NCBI GenBank assembly: GCA_030762175.1
Contig: CM060846.1
Span: forward strand, 310,344,512 to 310,408,511
Length of the DNA stretch: 64,000 nucleotides
DNA from: Metallyticus violacea
Lineage: Eukaryota; Arthropoda; Insecta; Mantodea; Metallyticidae
Reading direction: 5' to 3'
The notes under the pieces are model-generated. The model did no database searches. It was not told where the DNA came from and saw only the letters and a list, made by a program, of their open reading frames with translations. Every line of letters begins with the position of its first letter. The stretch's first letter is position 1. The translations under genes were made by a program, and so were the position numbers. Of this stretch, positions 1-12,800 are shown piece by piece.

Positions 1-34
1 AATGGATGATCGCAGATACGTTGAAGACGACAAA

Positions 35-341
35 CCGCCACGAGTGGCCGAAGTCGTTAAGGCGCGGACTCGTAAGCGGGTAGTCTGGGTTTCGAATCTC
101 GCCAGGACCATCCTCCCTGACTGAGTTTTTTTCCAGTTTTTCCTCATTGCTCATAAATGGCAAATGCCGGGGAAGTACCCTAAATTTAGGCCTGGAACGT
201 TTCCTTCCTTAAAAAATATTCCCCTAATATATCATTTCGATTTATGTATCATCATTGTCCACCGCCTGCGGTGCCTCGGTAGTGAAAACGGGCGTTAAAC
301 ACTATTCTAAAAAACAAAAAAACAAAAACAAAACAAAAAAA
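35..341 (+). mobile_element. SINE family A copy 1, tRNA-derived
   Basis: The first ~65 bases form a tRNA-like head. The A-box region reads gtggccgaagtcgttaagg and resembles class II (Leu/Ser) tRNAs; the B-box region is gtttcgaatctcgcc, a degraded GGTTCGAATCC. A conserved body follows (aaatggcaaatgccggggaa, aatttaggcctggaacg), then gggcgttaaacac and an A-rich (AAAAAC) tail. A possible target-site duplication, gaagacg, lies at 23-29 and 345-351, although five bases separate the left one from the head. Five more copies in the window share this order. SINEs are non-coding and move with LINE-encoded enzymes (established); this copy has many substitutions and is probably old. Confidence 0.88.
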
Positions 342-360
342 GTAGAAGACGGTATCTGTC

Positions 361-2490
361 GACTTCGACTTTAGAGACTAGTTCCCCTTACAACCTTGGA
401 GTCTTTGGATACTGAACTGGGGGTGGTACCTGAGGTGCTTTAAACCTCTCATCTCCATTTCTCCGCGATATGGACTCCTTAGATATGCCTGATTGTATGT
501 TTGCAGAAAGACGAAATGTGGGGCTTATAGCGCCGCAAGGTTCATTAATCGTCACAGACCAGTCATGTAAGCTTCGGATTAGACTGCGTGCTTAAAGAGT
601 CGCTTCCAACTTTTCTCGTTCCTTTTACTTTGTAGTATGTTTCCTATGCTATATAAACATATTCTGGCTTAAGATTGGAAGATACACAAGTGCTACAAGA
701 ATTTTAAACAAAGTATTCGGAAAAAATGACATCAAACTTTGTAATAATTAACACTTAAAATGTTTAAATTTTAATTTAATTTTTATTTATTGTTACCAAT
801 TTTTATTTTATTAGTGGATTAAAATTAACAGGCAAGAAAGATGTTAGTAAAATATTTCTCATTCTTATTACTTTATCCTTTTTATTTGAATTTTACCAGT
901 TGAAGTAAAGGGGAAAAAATCGGAAAATGACTGTATATCACTTGGGTTCCAGCTTCGCCAAATTTTTATCTCCCGTTAGATGTCTTAATCTTATGTAAAT
1001 GAAAAGCGAATAAATGTTAAACAAGGACGTTAAACAAGTAATATTAGTAATAATTCACTTTATCCGGAAACAATGCCTACCATCCCATGTAGTTTCATCC
1101 TCTTCAATTGGGTGACAATAACGCGTTTAACTTTCAAAATTGACTATGAGTTGGCGTGTGCTGTAAATAAGAACTAACTGAATTTCTTCTTTCAAAAAAA
1201 ATTAACATTTGTACTAAATGGATCCTCGAAACCTAACTGCCGATCATAAAGAGCAGAGAACCATAATCTTTTTGGAGTTGGAGGTTCAGTGATGCATAAT
1301 AGGAGCATTCTAACGGGGGATGGTATGAATTCATCACGTCAAGCCTAAAATCAAGGAGTGGCTTCATGGAATTTCTTTGAAAATATTTCAAGATAATATC
1401 CCATTCTTCCGGAACAAGTGAAGGGACTACTTTGACCAATGAATTGCCTAGTGGTGAAACAATTGTTTCCTATGTCAAAAACTTGGAGACCTGAGAAGGC
1501 TGTTCCGGGGTATCCATCATGATTATGTAATCAAAGTTCTTGACGACAACGCGAAGTTATACACTTAAGTTTACGCATTCGGGAAGAGAGCACTAAATTT
1601 CCGTGTGCTGTCCCTTCTGACCTATCCAATAGCCCATACTTTGGACCTTTTGAGTTCCTTTTCCTTAGTCCTCCAAAAGATGCAAGCAAAGAGAATACAT
1701 ATATTAAATTATAGCGCTGTACAGTCAAAGAACAAAACAATGTATTTGATACTGAAATAAAACCTTGAAAAAAGAGAGAAAATGTGTAGAAGTATCTATT
1801 GAACACCTCTTTGGTATGAAATTAAATGATAATTTACTTTAAATAATTCGGCATCTTGAATTGCTTCCATTAGGAAATAGAAGAGGGAAGGGGCACACTG
1901 GTTAGTTGTTGACGCATGGCTCTAAGAGATATATGCCTGTCGTCCTCCCAACCTCGCAAACCATTTTGAGAGGAATGTGCAGTTTTGCAGCTTCAGCGTT
2001 ATATGAAGTGGCACCTCAGGTTAATGCATAACGACAGAACAAACAGACCTTGCAGAAAATGAAACGCTTTTACGCTTCGTCATACATTGAAATAAGATTA
2101 AAGTTTATGATAAGATGATCCTGTGTAATTCTAAAGCTTATACAAATGTTATATGAATTGGACGTTATTTCACACATAACACAAATTTGAGAAAGCAACA
2201 AATATGAATGAATATTATTCATGCTTACGTTTATAACGACAAAAAACGCCATTATTGCGCATATTTATTAAATATTAAACAAGTATCAATGAATTATTGA
2301 CTTTCACTTCTCAGTACTCTTCCAATTGTGCATTTACACTATTCCTCACAAATAGGTGCGTCAGCGCTCCCTCTCGAGAATTGAAACTTTGCAAACAGCT
2401 GCGCAACTAGTAGACCGATTATATATTCTCTTCAATGGTATCTTGTTCCTTATATTTATTTTTTAGCCTCTCGTAATGAAATATACTCCC
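361..2490. other. unassigned AT-rich sequence
   Basis: No repeat or gene was recognised. The first 250 bases (to about 620) are less AT-rich than the rest. Open frames of 68 and 91 codons on the minus strand at 1233-1439 and 1531-1806 show no motif and probably arise by chance. Confidence 0.5.
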
Positions 2491-2499
2491 CAAACATCT

Positions 2500-2755
2500 G
2501 AAGTTACAATATCAATACGTTGCACTGTTATATCCAGAAGTCTCGAAAGGACAGAGCGTTTTATCTTATCCCATGTCAGTTTTATAGGATTAAGATGACC
2601 GACTAAGGAGGTGTTCTACTCCACATTTCAAAATTGTTCCTGTTAATATTTCCATGGTAATCTGTTGTGGTGTCTTATCTGTCTTTTACTTAGGGGACCA
2701 GCTTCTGATCCTACATGAATCAGTCTGTTAGCTGCATTTCCACCAACACATTCAA
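2500..2755 (-). pseudogene. Tc1/mariner-superfamily transposase fragment (fossil)
   Basis: Reading the minus strand in shifting frames gives three ordered blocks typical of an insect DDE_3-type (IS630/Tc1/mariner) transposase: NRLIHVGSEAG at 2729-2697, DYHGNINRNNFEMWSR at about 2662-2615, and VGHLNPIKLTWDKIKR at about 2600-2553. The last resembles the family's LNPIE.W...K motif, just after the third catalytic residue. Between the second and third blocks the part carrying the middle catalytic Asp is missing, so this is an internally deleted, frameshifted remnant. No inverted repeats were found around it. In intact relatives the protein cuts and pastes transposon ends; this copy cannot be functional. 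Confidence 0.6.
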
Positions 2756-2759
2756 CCCC

Positions 2760-5700
2760 AGTGAGCATCTCTTAAAAACAGGATTTCCGTTACCTAGCTC
2801 TTATCTAAAGAGCAGATAAGTATTAATTACTGCAAGGAAGCTTAATATTTTAAATATACTTACAGGCGTGGCCTCTATTAAACAACATGCATGGAAACTA
2901 CTGACCTAATCATTTTCCACACCGAAAGAAAACGTGAGTAATTAAAGGAAGAAACACGCTGAGGGCACGGCACGGCATTAAATGGATATGGCGCGCTGTG
3001 ATATTGCTGAGTCAGTGTGCCTCCGTTTGTTTAATAGCCAAATACCGTGTGTCATCAGTCATCACACACAGATTTTGTGCTAGTGGTGTGAGGGCAAGTT
3101 GCTATATTTCTACAGAAGGACGTTCAATTAATAGTGCAAGATCGAAGTACAGGCTCGTTCACACATTTTGAACCTATGACTATGTATTCTGGGTATTCTG
3201 AACAAGAGATGTATAAATTTGGAACACGCATTTGTGTCTGCATTTATTCAGTGCTATTTTAGAAGCGGATTGTTATTTACTCTTTCATAGTAAATTTTAT
3301 GTAGTCAAATATTCAAATTATAATGTAATCCTTACCTTTAACTCTGTGCCTTGGTATTTGCAATAACTTGCTTTGTTTTCTAACTCAATTCATAGTTAAG
3401 AACGTTACTGCCTATGTATTGTTGCAGAAACAATAGTGACACATTTAAATATCGAATTCCTTCTTGTCCCAACTACAAAAGTATTGTAATGGCAAAATAT
3501 TTTATTTTGAGAGCTCATTAGGTAAATTTTTCTTATTCTTAAATTGTTCTTATAGTAATTTTAACTAATGCCATCCTTGGATTTATATAATTGGTAGATT
3601 AAGTTAAGGAATATACCCCATAAGTGTTAGTGCCCTTAATGAAAAATTAAATAATTGAATTGCTCTTCTCAAAATGAGTAAATACTTTAAAATTCCATAA
3701 GCTTTCATGCTCATTTACATTCGTGACGCAAACAATTGGAGTTTTTGTTTAAAATTACAATTAAGGAATTTTACGTGAAAGTAATTTATCGTATAATAAT
3801 TAAAATAACCACTTATACGAAAACTGTGGGACATGCTACTAAGAGCCGTTAGTTATGAATCTCTTTGTGTGAAATTGCTTGCTTTTCTTCAAAGCAAAAC
3901 CCCATAAAATGAAATTAGAAGAACTAAATTCCATGAACGTGTATGAAAATCATCTGTAATTTGCAATACATTAACTGTGAACAAATTGCTTATGGTGTAC
4001 GGTGACATTTAGTAACTAATAGTTCCATTTTAGTGTTTTCTCGCAAATTCCATCTGCTTAGTTCGCGAGTGGTCGAGTGTGAACATTTTGCTGAGGGTAC
4101 TGCTTTATTTCTTTTTCTGGATGTTTTAGTTTTCAGAAAATAAAATAATGCATTCATATCACACATATGTATATGCGCTTTATCATTTCCTATAAGCTTC
4201 CTGTAACAGTAGGAGTATGTGAAAAACTTAGAAAGTGTAGAGCTCTCTTTGATTTTGTTGAGTGCCAATTTAACTACTGTGCTCATTTTCACACAAGAAA
4301 AGCATTTGATAAGTGTTGAATTCTTGAATATCAAGAAAAACTAACACAAACGAAGTCACTCAAGTCTTATCACTAAATGGAAAATATCATTGACAAGTTG
4401 GTGGTAAAAATGTTTGCTAACGGTATGGACTATTCAAAAGAAAGTGGAATTTTGAGGACAAAAGGCCTTGGAGGACAATAAAACTTAAACAGTGCGCGGG
4501 ATCTTAATTATGGGCAGGTATACTTCAGACAGTACAAGAAAAATAAAAAGCTACGTAGAAAAAATACAAATTCCAGACATATGAAATCAAAAAGATTTTG
4601 GGCTTTAAAAGAGTCTGTTAGCAAAATGCTCACATAGCGACCACTCAGATTAAACTGTGGGAAATTTATGGATGTGCATTTCAAGACCAAAACGCGTTCA
4701 AGGATTCGCGTTCTAGAACCTTGCAGTAGTTACAAGAAACTTTTATGCAGGTAATTTCTCAGCTCATGTGGCCCATAAAGAAATAAAAATAAACGCACAC
4801 TGCAGCAAGAAAGTTCAAGAAACCTATACTACAATTCTCCAAGAGATACATAGTTAACATTGAATTTGCAGAACTATGGGTATTTGCGTGCTCATTTTTT
4901 AAGTACCAAAAATAATATTTCATCGTATAAACTTCTAGACGTAATTTTTCTTTTAAATATCTAAAATTATGCTTGGGAAACGCCCTTATCATTGTAATTT
5001 AAAAAAGGTATTGTAATATATAAAATATACGTGTAGTTAATGGTAACTTGCGTTTTACAAATGAACAAATACTGAAATAAACTGAAATGTGGGCAGTAGA
5101 CAAGTGAAGGTGTTAAAAGTAAAAAGTGAATTTCGAAGATAATGCATGGAAACAAGCCACGAGGGGAAAAGGGTTGAGAGCAAGCCAAGTAGGCGTACTA
5201 AATTAATACATGAAGATACAATTAATATCTAAATATTAAACATCTAAGTTTAAGCAGGTGGTGTACGCGCACATGCAGAAAATTGCATCTCTATATCTAA
5301 GGCAAAGTTTGGATTAATGAATCCACGTATCAAGAAGATCTGAATCAAACGTGTCATCAAAATCCTTATAGTGCGTCAGTACTTGTTGGGCAGACTTGGT
5401 TTTAACAGATTGCCTACTGAGTAGATGTTAAAGCAATATAATATGACTTGCTGTGCTTACACGATAGCACACACAACATTCTTGGAGACACCGTTTGCAA
5501 ATAAAATATTTCTTTCTGTGAATAAATTTGGTTTGTGGAACAATTAACATGAGATAAGCGTACAGGAGAAGTGTACCCTTAAGGTTGGGGTGTTTTAAAA
5601 ATAAGCGTAGTATAAACTTATTGAAATCGCTAATGGATGAATGCTATAATAAATTGTCGCATTACTTTCAAAACAGGGTTGATACCCTGAATTCCAGAAA

Positions 5701-7475
5701 AGTAAGTGTTCGGGAGAATAACGGATTTCATTTGGAGCTACTGGGTTGTTATTACTTTGAATATTTTGTGTGTGTTTGTGATTGTTAAAGGGAGGGGGTC
5801 ATGGAACTTTTTGCTAGTATTTTAATAACTACATCAAGAGTATAAAATTTATTACAAAGACGGCAATTGCAAATTGAAAGAGAAAAAAGTACAACTATCA
5901 AGGCATTATTTAAATTATTGGGTTTATTGTGTACAGTAGTAAGAAAGGAGTAATTATATATAGAGAGATCAGTATCCAGGAAAGCAGTTGAAGTGGGGAA
6001 CTGAACTTAGCTAAACATTTGTGTAAAGATTAGAAAGACTAATCGAAGAAATCTGAGCCATTGGTCCAAAGCATAAAAGCCTTAGAAATGGTGCAAGAAG
6101 TTCTGACCTAAAAGGGGATCCTACTGAGATTTCAGGCAAAGATGTGGCCTAAAACCGAAAATGAGATTTTTACACTCCAATTTAACCCATTATCAAAGTC
6201 ACACGAACTTTTTGGGTGTATGAAATTGTGCGTGCATGTCCCTTTAATATTTTACCCCTCCGTACTACAAGACATGCTCCTTAATCTCCCAGTTTTCCAC
6301 AAATGTGACCTTGCATTTCATACGGAACTTATCACTAATGGTATGCTCTCTCATTTTATATCATTTTGTATTTTGCGTATACACGATCTAAATAAATCGA
6401 GATTCACTTTTTATTTCACATTACGTTTCAGGTATGATTTTCAGTCTGTTTCTCACACGTAGAATTTAGTAAGGCAAACTTTATAGACATACCATTCATG
6501 CATAACAGAAACTATGCTGCTTTGTTTACTTAGGTGTTATATGTTTGTGCAAATTCCACTCACTTGCAAGATTATTGCTTCAGTGTTTATTTTATGTAAC
6601 AATGAATTCAGTATTTGGATGATGGTATAAAGCTAAATGTCCAACTTTTGAAAATGTGTGGAAAAGGTAAGGCAAAAAACCTAAATTAAATATTGCATTC
6701 TGTCACTTGGCATAAGTGTCCAAAATAAAGAGGTGTCTAAGTCAGGAGCAAATACGACAGTAACAAATGCTTTGGATGAGTTTAATATAATTACACGTGC
6801 CTACCCAAAAATAAATATGCACATTTATTGGAGAAAAATGTATGAAAGCTCATATAGAATAAGTGATATGTACCATAGAAAAAGAAAATGTAAAAGCTGG
6901 AATAAAGACAAAATTTTTATAAGTAAGAATACTCTGAATCATTTTAAGAAGAGATAAAATAGCAGATGTATGATACTGGATAGTTTTAATACACATATTA
7001 CAGCTTCCCATCAATGCTCTTTCTACATAAATCTACCTTTTACTCAATACAACCGTTTTAACATTAAAATTTTTCCTATTTATCAAACTGCCTTCAAAAT
7101 TTCTATACACGTGCTACACGATAGTACCTTTATTATTTTGTATTCCTTTTCAATATATTGTAAACTTAACACACATATTTAGTATCAAATATGAATAAAG
7201 AGAGAAAGAAAAGAGCGAAAATGAAGGGTAAATATAGGAATATTTTAATTATATAAAAATTATGAATTTTCCCAACAATTATTGTTGAACCCTTTGTAAC
7301 TAATATGAAAATGTTTCAAAGTGAAATCTGAAATATATATACAGCACAAGAAACATTTTGAAATTTTAAAATTATTTTTATAGCATGCATGCTAAATTGG
7401 ACATTTTGCGACCAAATGTCTTAAATGTTTATATTTAATTTACAAAATATGTGAACTGAAAAATCATTACAAAAT
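2760..7475. other. unassigned AT-rich sequence
   Basis: Nothing here can be supported as a gene. The longest frames (114 codons minus at 3990-4334, 106 codons plus at 6142-6462) have AT-driven composition and no motif. A GTAAGT donor-like hexamer follows an open frame near 5701, but I see no matching acceptor. A 7 bp hairpin (cttatct/agataag) lies near 2800-2820. Confidence 0.5.
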
Positions 7476-7489
7476 ATTAAAACTCGGTG

Positions 7490-7635
7490 GGTTCTCTCCT
7501 TAAGAATCCCTCCTAAGGGAGCGATAAAAAATGGGCATAAGGTGGCATTCTGGCACCCATTGCAGGGTCTCTAATTTGTAAGCATATTTTATCACCAATT
7601 CTAAACTCATTGTAATTGGGAAAAGAACATGTCAT
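7490..7635 (-). pseudogene. possible Ty3/Gypsy integrase C-terminal tail relic
   Basis: One minus-strand frame starting near 7,620 reads NEFRIGDKICLQI, continues through an Ala/Arg/Met-rich stretch, then HFLSLP, a stop codon and EGFLRREP. The order F-x-(V/I)-G-D, about 25 residues, then (K/H)FF.L(Y)EGPF fits the integrase tail (GPY/F-like region) of insect Ty3/Gypsy LTR retrotransposons. The internal stop and lack of flanking pol sequence mean it would be a short dead fragment. The match is by eye and short, so chance resemblance is possible. No LTRs were found nearby. Confidence 0.35.
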
Positions 7636-7639
7636 GATA

Positions 7640-9560
7640 ACGCTTTTTTTTTTATTTACAATACTGAAGTTTTCTGGAAATTAACACGTAGATCGTCAAA
7701 CTTCAATGCGATTGAGTAACGCAGTTCCGCGCCTGTGTTTCTTTAGCTAAAGACAATGTCCAGCGCGAATGCTCAGCGGTGCAGCATGTTGACTGTTTGA
7801 CGTAGTTTCTGGAGCAGAAGGCTTGTGAAACGCTTGTGCTTTGCAAGATGGGTAAACAATTAAGTGGCAAGGTTATTGCTTGAGGGAGGGTGTTTAGGAC
7901 TAAGTTTACTTGGGCTTAGCTTGGCTTGGTCTGCTCCTATTACCATCTGGACACTGCTCCGTGCCTCGACCGATGAATCGTAAATCAAACTAAACGTTCC
8001 CTTGGGTGTAATTAAATCATGGCCACTGGGAATACCAAACTGTGCTGCTTGCAGGAGGATGCAGGGGGGATGAGTTATGGGGTAGTTTGGGGTCACCAAC
8101 CTTAGTCATTATGGTACCCTCCGGTACTATGTCCAAATTGTTATAACGCTAGATGTCCATGGAACGTTTCTAAAACGTATTACTTAAAAATACGTCGTTA
8201 TTTAAGGATGCTTACAGGAGCCACACTAGTTAGTATTCCACATTAGATGTGTAGTATGTACTTCTGATCTGGCATGTAATTATGACTTTTTTTTTAAAAA
8301 AAAAAAAAACCCTAATACTCCACTTCCAGCTTCTTTTCTGTTGTTAGCTGGAACGATAATATATTGATTGTAGTTAAGTTGTATTTATTTAGTCTGTTCA
8401 GGTCAATGAAGCTTGATGCTTAATCCATTGTTTTTCCCTGATGTGGGAAAAAGTTTTCATTTCCCTTCAGATTTCTTGAAAAACTAGTTTTCCTTCCGTG
8501 ATGGATATCCATATAAGTACCGCCAACCGGAGTGACAAGGCTCACTCTTTACAAAAACATTTCAGTTCCCTAAAATAGTTTTAAGAGCCTCTTGAGGCGC
8601 TCAATGTACTTGGTTCAATCTTTTCTGCTGTAACCTTGGCTTCACGATTGTTTAGTTAGTAATGGTTGGGCAAAGATGCCCCTGTAAGGAAGGTGGCTTT
8701 GCCCAAGCACTTTTTAATGTTTGTAGGCTAGAGGAATTTATTTTAAAAAAAATTTAAAAGACTCTAGGTGCATCTATCTGCCGTTACAAACATGACTTTT
8801 TTTTTACCTCCCCTTCAACAAAAATCAGTGTGGAAATGCGTTCGAAATTTGAATGTAAACCTGAAAAGCGGGAAAAGTCACTCCGATTGACGGTACTTTA
8901 TTTTATCATTGGTATCTTTTTACTCTTTATTTTCATTTTAACTAGCCAGTTTCTTGAGAAGAACAATTCTATCTGAGCTGTATTTTTCAACTACTTTTCA
9001 GCCATTACTCTTCCTTGCTTTTGTACATGTCATACAACATACGTATCACACTAACTATAATACCGGTTATCCGCTTGAAATGTCAGAAAATAAAATGTAA
9101 TATACAAGAGCTAATGCACATATCTCTAAATAATTTATGCAGTATAAGAAAATGTGAGGTTATGTTTCAAGTGAGCGACGTTTCCAGACTTCAGTCGCGT
9201 GGCGTGGCGGCGTTAACGTGCTAATTGACAAGATGGTGGCCACGTCGCAGCAACGCGACCAGTGACACATAGTGTGCGAACTTTTCGAATGCTACACGGA
9301 ACCAGCAAACTTACAGATACCAGTAAAAGTGTCGACTTGTCCCTTCACCAGTTAATGGTACATGTTCTTGGCCTGGTCTAACTGTGCCTCACTCAGGCTT
9401 CCGCGAGATGGAAACGAGGAAGAAAACATTCGACAAGGCATAGCTCTCGAGTTCATTGAAGTCACTTTGCGGCTTGTCAGCAGAGCGTGCTATTTCACAA
9501 ACAACAGCATTTCAAGATGTTTCCATACCGCATTCAGCGAATCTGTGCTGCATCCGCAAT
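7640..9560. other. unassigned, with moderate-GC blocks
   Basis: The 7.7-8.1 kb and 9.16-9.56 kb parts have visibly higher GC and more CpG than their surroundings, but no recognisable product on either strand. A 79-codon minus frame at 7860-8099 and a 92-codon plus frame at 9362-9640 have no motif; the latter runs into a TTA microsatellite and ends in a Tyr run. Confidence 0.45.
8666..8706. repeat. 10 bp perfect inverted repeat (hairpin)
   Basis: The arms ttgggcaaag (8666-8675) and ctttgcccaa (8697-8706) are perfectly complementary around a 21-base loop. No other feature explains it. A 10 bp stem this close is expected by chance at some rate in 64 kb, so function is not claimed. Confidence 0.45.
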
Positions 9561-9568
9561 GGCTGCCA

Positions 9569-9569
<1 letters not shown>

Positions 9570-9617
<48 letters not shown>
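9570..9617. repeat. (ATT)16 microsatellite, SINE tail expansion
   Basis: Sixteen uninterrupted ATT units directly abut the 3' end of the minus-strand SINE B at 9618. On the SINE's own strand this is an (AAT)n tail, so the array probably grew from the SINE's A-rich tail. Confidence 0.95.
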
Positions 9618-9896
9618 TAAGAAAGCCCTTTAACATTTAATCATTAGAGTTCCATTCAATTCAAAGCGTGAAACGGCCAATCAATTTTGCTCCGAGGCCT
9701 CTTCTTTCAGGATTGAAGTTCATTTAGGAACCGTAAATCTACTACAACATGCGGCCAACTAATTTATTTCCCTCCTGAATAAAACCATACTTGGAACTTT
9801 TAGGAGCTAAAATATCCATTAACCCTGGCCGTATTGAATCCGCTACCTTGGGTCTGCGAGGCAAATATTGCTACCAGTAGACCACTAGGACGCGGT
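9618..9896 (-). mobile_element. SINE family B copy 1, tRNA-derived
   Basis: On the minus strand this reads as a degraded SINE B: tRNA-like head with a ctagtggtctactggtagc A-box region and ggtagcggattcaatacgg in place of the B-box, then the family body (agggcgtgaaacggcc region, here aaagcgtgaaacggcc in plus orientation) and the gagttccattcaattcaaa block. It is the most diverged B copy in the window, with internal small indels. Its tail merges with the ATT array to its left. No clear target-site duplication was found. Confidence 0.85.
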
Positions 9897-9899
9897 CAT

Positions 9900-12800
9900 T
9901 TTGAGTGCTGACGTACTGGGACATGAAACTTCTTACTTTCCTACATATATTTATATTATGTTATTATTTTATTTATTTTAATCAGTTGGTGTATTTATTT
10001 GCAAATGTAACTCATCCATACTTCACGGGCACTGGAAGCGTAAGTGCTCTCCAAATACACTAGGAAATGCTCAAAATTACACAAACCAATATTTGACTAT
10101 TAAGAAACAAACAAAATATATAATTAGATAAATAAATGGAAAAAGAAACAACATATAATAGAAAAAGTTAGATACCTAAATAAAATAAACAGAAAAGAAA
10201 ACAATACACAAGTAAATACCTTACACTCCCTCACATGTGTACAAATAATTAAAAGCAGTATTGTGACTCGTTTTCCCCTACCGGTTATCTGCCTCTTCCT
10301 ATATGAATTGACTCACTTTTTTTAAAATATTAACTACACCCTTCTCATTTTTCCTATCTACCAGCAAAGTTCAGCAGTCTTCTCCCACCGTTAGTAAACG
10401 TGGCCGGTAGGTATCTCTTTCTCCGTTCTTTGTTTTAACCATAGTTTCTCCCTTAAAGAGGAAATTACTCTCTTCCACATGCAGGTCGAATAGTTCTTGT
10501 ATAGAAAGTTTAATTCTCTCATATCTAACCGATAGTCCTGTACTTTCCATCGTTTCTTTAACAAAAAATCAACATGTCAAGAAGAAATGGGATCAACATG
10601 CTGTTGCTGACCAAGCAGCGACAGTGCCGGAGATAAGCGTGTCTTTCATCTCTGGCCGACAGCACATGTAAAAGCTTCCTCTTTAAACGGATAAAGCACT
10701 ATCCTTTAGAGCAATAATATACGAGTAATATAACATGTAGGTCAAGCCTTGTATCCAACAAGGTCTGCAAACAACGTACTTGCGATATAACCTTAAACAG
10801 ATGTACCTAGAAAGTGAATTAATATCATCCCCATAAAAATTGTTTAAAATAATATAACTATAATAGAGAATGAGAAATTTTATTTTTTGTTTGTCCAAAA
10901 TATGTCGCCATAATTGGTTTGTACTTGACGATGAGAGATAATTAAAGCTTCAAATAACACTGCTCTCATTAGCTTACATGGTCAGGCAAAATTCATTTAA
11001 TTTCTAGAAGGAATGAAGTTTCTTTCCCGAAGGAAAGACTTGGTGCTCTGCTCATGTATGCACGCATAAAAACAAATGAGAACTGAGAGACTGCTGTTCG
11101 CGTGCTCGCCTGCTATATAATGTTTAATAAAACGCGCGCCGTCCTTCAGGCAAATAATGTTTCGAAGCGTGAAATTCTGCCAGCGTTTGTCGGACGGAGA
11201 AAAAGCGGGTGTCATTACGTTAGGTAAGGTAGCTGATAATGCAGTTAGTAGCAATTTAAGACTACGCTGCGACGAAGGCGTGTTTTAATCACGCATTTAA
11301 ATGCATGGAAGTAGGTGGCTGAGTGCTTACCAAAGAGTTACGACAAAGGAAGCGGTGCGGAAGGAACCTAAAGGGGTAGAAGCCAGCTACGACATGTCGC
11401 TTTTGCTTTCTTGAAGCTTACTATGTTTAGCGTTTGTCGTATTTTGCTAAGCTTTTCGAAAACAGAACAGCACATCCTTAATAAGTTACGACTGTCTCAA
11501 ATGATTAGAGTTCTTGAGTTTTAGCTGCTAAATTTTTTGAAAATATTACAACAAATACATAGTTATGTAATTGATTGCCAAAGCTTGTTCATTTAAAATT
11601 ATGAGTAGTTTTGTATATCTAATAAAATATTGTATTACAGTTTTGTTCTTGTCCAAATTGCATTGGCATTTTGGGATCTGCAGCTAATACTCTTGTAATT
11701 AGAACTCTGATATTGCAAAAGAAGTGCATTATTCACAAAAATATCATTGTATGCTAATAAGGTATTATATAACTGCTGCAAATTGTCTTGGGTTTCAGTG
11801 AAAGGAATAATGATGTTCATGGTCATAATACATTGCATAGAAGCTCTTTAATAAGTTGAAAGTTCTAACTAATATCTATATGAAAGATCTGTTTTATTAA
11901 TTACCAAATAAACTTAATTCAAGCTCTAGTAACAGTTAAAATAAGCCTGAAATATCTTATGATTAACGAATGGATATGCACAATTCAAGAAATATAAAAT
12001 GTTCTCTTGTTATTGTTTTTGCACTGTAAATAGGTATTTCTGTAGTTGCTGACTATGGCACTTTAATATTATAGTTTGTGTAACTCGTGTTGTGTGCATC
12101 ATGGGAATTAGGTTGGCAGTACTGTGTCATTGATGACTGATTCAGCTAACTTTTAAGTGTAAGCAACCGGTTTACTCTATCACGTAATAGGTATTACTTG
12201 CTTATTTTACGTTTGGTGACATCCAAGGAACCAATTATCATTGTTTAGAGCCAAGTCCGCCGACAGACGAGTTAATGACGACCTAGCTACAAGTGAGAAG
12301 AAAGGAAGGGATATGTCTGTTTAACCTGAGCCGTAACTGGTGTTAGCTTAATTTAGATTGTGTGCATTAACAGTGTAGGCTGTTAAATTTGTTTCTGTGT
12401 TTGCAATTGCTGCTGATGGTGATGGCTAAACAGGTCAAATTGCTGCTACCAAAACCTGCAAACGTAATATAAACGGGTAATAATTTGTTAACATGTTGAC
12501 AACGTAAATGTTTTAGCTCTAGTCCTTATTAAAATTAAAATTGCAAACTGTTTTCCTTGAAGTTACCGAGTAGAATATCTTTGGAACACTACGGGACGCC
12601 TTTAGAACAGTTGATACATTTTCAGATTTGTCATAAATGTCAATGGTCTCATGGGATAGATTTGCCGGACGATGAATAAAATTAATTGATATTGACACAA
12701 ACTCACACAGGTTAACTTGTCTCGTCCCCTGTGCCAGTTAACGGTAAGCAAATAATTCCCTAGCCATAAGCTCCGGCTTTAATTCAAGCGGCTGCATTTG

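Noticed and set aside
11000..11420. Promoter with TATA-like tatataat and a splice donor
   Set aside because: TATA-like strings are frequent in AT-rich DNA; no downstream exon or start signal could be supported.
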